From contig URZF01000049.1 in the NCBI GenBank assembly GCA_900552255.1, forward strand, positions 1 to 8,668: a stretch of 8,668 bases of DNA, given 5' to 3'. The DNA is from an uncultured Eubacteriales bacterium (GTDB taxonomy: Bacteria > Bacillota > Clostridia > Oscillospirales > CAG-272). The notes beneath the pieces were generated by a model. The model made no database searches and was not told the DNA's origin. It worked only from the letters and a program-made list of their open reading frames with translations. Of this stretch, positions 6,014 to 8,668 are shown in pieces (the stretch's first letter is position 1; the number at the start of each line of letters is the position of its first letter). A program made the translations under genes and the position numbers.

Positions 6014-7300
6014 TTATTTTTGAACGGGATTTACCACGCTCATCGCGTAATAGTCCTCATGGAAAAGCTTCTCAAACAGTTCTTCCGCCTCTTCAAAGGT
6101 CACAGCTTTCAGCGCCTCGCCGTAATCGAACGGGTCGCAGTCGTCATGGATCATATAGGTGAAGGACTGCGCGAGCTTCGTAGAATCGAACATTTTGATA
6201 TAAGAGGCGTAGGATGCTCTTTTGATCCTGTCGAAATCCTCGCGGGAGAGCCCCTCCCGCCGATTCTTTTCAACATAGGAAACAAATTTTCCGTATACCG
6301 CCTCGGGATCGTCCGTTTCGCCCTCCAAAAGGATTTTCGAGCTGTCGCGTCCGTGGTCGTAGCCGGCGTCAAAGCCGTTTACAAGTCCGCTCTCATATAC
6401 GTCGATGGCAAACGGCGAGGTGGGACCGAACAGCATGTCGGTGAGAATCCCCATCTCCGTCTTTTTTTTCATTCTCACACGGCTGTCGGAGGAAATATCG
6501 ATATCCTTGACGCCGATGAGGAACATCGGCTTTGCCACTTCAAATTCCGCCGAGGTGCGCTTTTTGAAAACCTCCGGCTTTTCGGAATAATAATTGCGCA
6601 CGATTGTTTTCTGCTCGCGCTCCGGCAGGATGCGGTCTACGGCGTCAAGCACCATTTCCATATCCGCGCGGCCGGACACGCACAGCGTCATATTGGAGAA
6701 ATTATAAAACGTATAATAGCAGTCATAGAGAAGCTCCGGCGTGATTTCGGCGATGGACTCCACCGTGCCGGCCACGTTGATGCGCGTCTGATTCTTCTCA
6801 TACATCGCTTCCAACAGATTATAATAGATGGCGGAGCCGGGATTGTCCTCATACATCCGGATTTCCTGCCCGATGATGCCGCGTTCCTTTTCCACGTTTT
6901 CCGGCGTAAAATAGGGCTTCGACACATAATCGAGAAGGATTTCGAGATTCTCCTTCAGATGCTCCGTGCAGGAGAATAGATACGAGGTCATCGTGCCGGA
7001 GGTGAAGGCGTTGGCATTCGCGCCGTACTTCGCGAATCGGGAAAAGGTATCCACCCCGTCCTCATTTTCAAACATTTTGTGCTCGAGATAATGCGCGATG
7101 CCGTCCGGCACCTCATGAAATTCCGCCTCGCCCTCGAGCTTGAAGCAATTGTCGATGGCGCCGTACTTTGTCGAAAACATGGCAAAGCTCGTGGCAAAGT
7201 CCTTGGGTATCACATAAATCTCAAGTCCGTTTTTATGCTTCGTATAATAATATTTTTCGCCGAAATCCGTCGTTCTTCCCGTTATTCTTTTGTCGTTCAT
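6014..7300 (-). CDS. ymfH: Catalytic M16 (insulinase family) zinc peptidase, YmfH-like
   Basis: Predicted cytoplasmic metalloprotease of 428 residues. The inverted zinc motif HYLEH (70-74) supplies His70, Glu73 and His74. The third ligand is most likely Glu146 in ERGIIGQEIRMYEDNP (139-154), with the seven-residue Glu-Glu spacing seen in the family. The segment GIAHYLEHKMFE closely resembles B. subtilis YmfH. The C-terminal half has the second M16 fold (GPTSPFAIDVYESGLV region). M16B enzymes of this type usually work as dimers of one catalytic and one inactive subunit, and the inactive partner is encoded just upstream. The start codon overlaps the upstream stop as ATGA, and AAAGGAGG lies ten bases before it. 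Public annotations link the YmfF/YmfH families with EF-P modification in B. subtilis, but the true substrate is not evident from sequence. There is no signal peptide. Confidence 0.93.
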   Translation of the reverse strand: MNDKRITGRTTDFGEKYYYTKHKNGLEIYVIPKDFATSFAMFSTKYGAIDNCFKLEGEAEFHEVPDGIAHYLEHKMFENEDGVDTFSRFAKYGANANAFTSGTMTSYLFSCTEHLKENLEILLDYVSKPYFTPENVEKERGIIGQEIRMYEDNPGSAIYYNLLEAMYEKNQTRINVAGTVESIAEITPELLYDCYYTFYNFSNMTLCVSGRADMEMVLDAVDRILPEREQKTIVRNYYSEKPEVFKKRTSAEFEVAKPMFLIGVKDIDISSDSRVRMKKKTEMGILTDMLFGPTSPFAIDVYESGLVNGFDAGYDHGRDSSKILLEGETDDPEAVYGKFVSYVEKNRREGLSREDFDRIKRASYASYIKMFDSTKLAQSFTYMIHDDCDPFDYGEALKAVTFEEAEELFEKLFHEDYYAMSVVNPVQK

Positions 7301-8580
7301 TTGGAAGAATCCTCCTTTCCGCAGAGGAAATAATAGGTGTCGAGCTTGATATCCTGCGCCATACGGACGATTTCCTCCTTCGTCACGGCACGGAACCGTT
7401 CGATCTTCTCCTCCGGCGTCAGGATTTCCTCGTTCATCACACAGGCAAAATACCAGTTCACGAGGGAATTTGTGCTGTCGCCCACGCGGCCTGCGGAATC
7501 GATCAGCGCAAGCTTTGCGTCCGCGATTTCTCCCTCCGTGATTTCCCCGTTTTTCATATGGTCGAGCTGAGCGAGGATCTCATCCACCGCCTTTTTCTCA
7601 TTGGCAAACTCGATGCCGGAATTTACCGTCATATAGCCCTTTTGGCCGTTCTCCGAGGAGGAGCAGTAATAGCAAAGGCTCAGCTTTTCGCGCACATTGA
7701 GGAACAGCTTGCTCGTCACGCCCGCGCCGTATACCGTATTGAGCACCTGCATGACGTGATAATCCCCGTCCGAGACGGAATGTCCCGTGAAAAATCCGAG
7801 GGAGAGCTTTCCCTGCGTGATATTCTGACGCTCATAGACCGTTTTCACTTCCTCACGCGGCTTTGTCAGCACCGTCGTTTCCAGTCGGTATGGCTCCGCG
7901 CGTGAAATTCGAGCAAACATAGCGGCGAAGCGTCCCGAAAGAGCGGCAAAATCGAAATTGCCCACGGCAAAGATTTCGATACGCGCGCGGGCGAGGACCT
8001 CACGATACTGCGCCATAAGGCAGTTTGGGCAAATCGCCGACACCGCCTCCGCAGTGCCAAGCTCCGAGAGCCCGAAGGCATCGCCCTCGAACATCTCCTC
8101 GACAAGGCGCGTCATCGCGTAGCGGCGCTTATCATTGACCTGCGCGCGGATGTCGTCCATGAGCATCCGCTTTTCACTTTCGACATATTCCTCACGGAAT
8201 ACGCCGTCCTCCGTCACGGGATGGAACAGGATATCCTCCAAAAGCGCCATCGCCCGCCCCGTGATATCCATGCCGTCGATCGCATACCGATTCTCCAAAA
8301 GATTCATGCGAAGCTCAAGGATTTGGAGGTCGCCTCTTTTATACACGCTGTCAGAGATATCGGTGTCGTAAATCGATTCCTCCTCGCGGCGGATCTTTCC
8401 GATATCCGGATAATGTTCGCTTCCCCTGAGCAGCACAGGAAACAAAAGCGCGTTCTTCGCCGCCGTGTCCGCCGAAAGCGGCACGATAAAGCGTATCGAC
8501 ATAAAATCTGCTTTGAACTTCGTTTCGCGAACCGCGTTAAAATAAATACTGTTTGCAAGTTCTTTTCGTTCAAAAGACAT
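7297..8580 (-). CDS. ymfF: Non-catalytic M16 family subunit, YmfF-like
   Basis: A 427-residue M16-fold protein without the HxxEH zinc site: where the motif should be, the chain reads LLRGSEHYPD (50-59). This matches the inactive partner type (B. subtilis YmfF). The second half keeps the conserved M16 features GKLSLGFFTG (257-266) and GAGVTSKLFLNVREKLSLCY (285-304), the substrate-binding region of inactive subunits. It overlaps the catalytic partner by 4 bp, which favours equal synthesis and heterodimer formation. The ATG at 8578-8580 is preferred over an upstream in-frame start at 8619, because the latter would lie at the transcription start; an AAAGGA site is 9 bases upstream of the chosen ATG. 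It is the first gene of the operon behind the promoter at 8627-8654. No signal peptide or membrane segment is seen. Confidence 0.9.
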   Translation of the reverse strand: MSFERKELANSIYFNAVRETKFKADFMSIRFIVPLSADTAAKNALLFPVLLRGSEHYPDIGKIRREEESIYDTDISDSVYKRGDLQILELRMNLLENRYAIDGMDITGRAMALLEDILFHPVTEDGVFREEYVESEKRMLMDDIRAQVNDKRRYAMTRLVEEMFEGDAFGLSELGTAEAVSAICPNCLMAQYREVLARARIEIFAVGNFDFAALSGRFAAMFARISRAEPYRLETTVLTKPREEVKTVYERQNITQGKLSLGFFTGHSVSDGDYHVMQVLNTVYGAGVTSKLFLNVREKLSLCYYCSSSENGQKGYMTVNSGIEFANEKKAVDEILAQLDHMKNGEITEGEIADAKLALIDSAGRVGDSTNSLVNWYFACVMNEEILTPEEKIERFRAVTKEEIVRMAQDIKLDTYYFLCGKEDSSK

Positions 8581-8626
8581 TTGCCTATATCCTTTCACAT
8601 AAATTATAAAGATTTCCACATATTAT

Positions 8627-8654
8627 ATTATACCAATAATTATGAAATTTTCAA
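8627..8654 (-). promoter_or_regulatory. Sigma-A promoter of the ymfF-ymfH-lgt-folD operon
   Basis: On the minus strand TTGAAA (8649-8654), a 16-bp spacer and TATAAT (8627-8632) lie in AT-rich DNA. TGG before the -10 gives an extended -10 element. Transcription would start near 8620, about 40 nt before the ATG at 8580. The leader between them shows no strong fold apart from the ribosome binding site region. Confidence 0.8.
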
Positions 8655-8668
8655 CGCTTTTCATAATA

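Noticed and set aside
5750..6979. 409-codon plus-strand frame opposite lgt and the catalytic M16 gene
   Set aside because: It spans two recognised minus-strand genes and the gap between them, with no start signals and no domain.

Overview
The window is chromosomal DNA from an endospore-forming, probably anaerobic member of the Bacillota, most likely class Clostridia. The evidence is a full-length spoIVA, the paired M16 peptidase genes typical of Bacillota, and strong GGAGG-type ribosome binding sites. Six complete genes lie on the minus strand. The genes are moderately GC-rich and the intergenic control regions are AT-rich. One fragment of a plus-strand gene enters from the left edge and is clearly AT-richer (about 35% GC over 1-213).

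Layout from right to left, in the direction of minus-strand transcription: (1) a good housekeeping promoter (8627-8654) starts an operon containing a non-catalytic M16 peptidase subunit (7297-8580), a catalytic M16 subunit with HxxEH (6014-7300), lgt (4699-5886) and folD (3861-4715). The two M16 genes overlap by 4 bp (ATGA) and lgt/folD by 17 bp; a 127-bp gap with a small hairpin separates the M16 pair from lgt. (2) A consensus extended -10 promoter (3759-3788) starts a separate unit with an unusually structured leader of about 170 nt. The leader has stable hairpins, a 15-bp tandem repeat and a six-U tract. It precedes a 515-residue surface protein (2036-3583) that joins a type IV prepilin N-terminus to seven short helical repeats and a GLUG-like beta-helix. 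(3) Up to three hairpins (1895-2025) end that unit. (4) spoIVA (272-1750) follows, with a candidate sporulation sigma-E promoter (1789-1818). It ends at a bidirectional terminator (242-268) shared with the convergent left-edge gene.

How the genes relate: the ymfF/ymfH-like, lgt and folD genes look like a vegetatively expressed housekeeping operon (peptidase pair, lipoprotein lipidation, one-carbon metabolism). spoIVA is a sporulation gene for the spore-coat basement layer. The pilin/beta-helix gene, with its own promoter, structured leader and stacked terminators, is transcriptionally insulated. It is the least explained and most interesting part of the window. No pilus assembly genes, RNA genes, CRISPR arrays or insertion sequences are visible.
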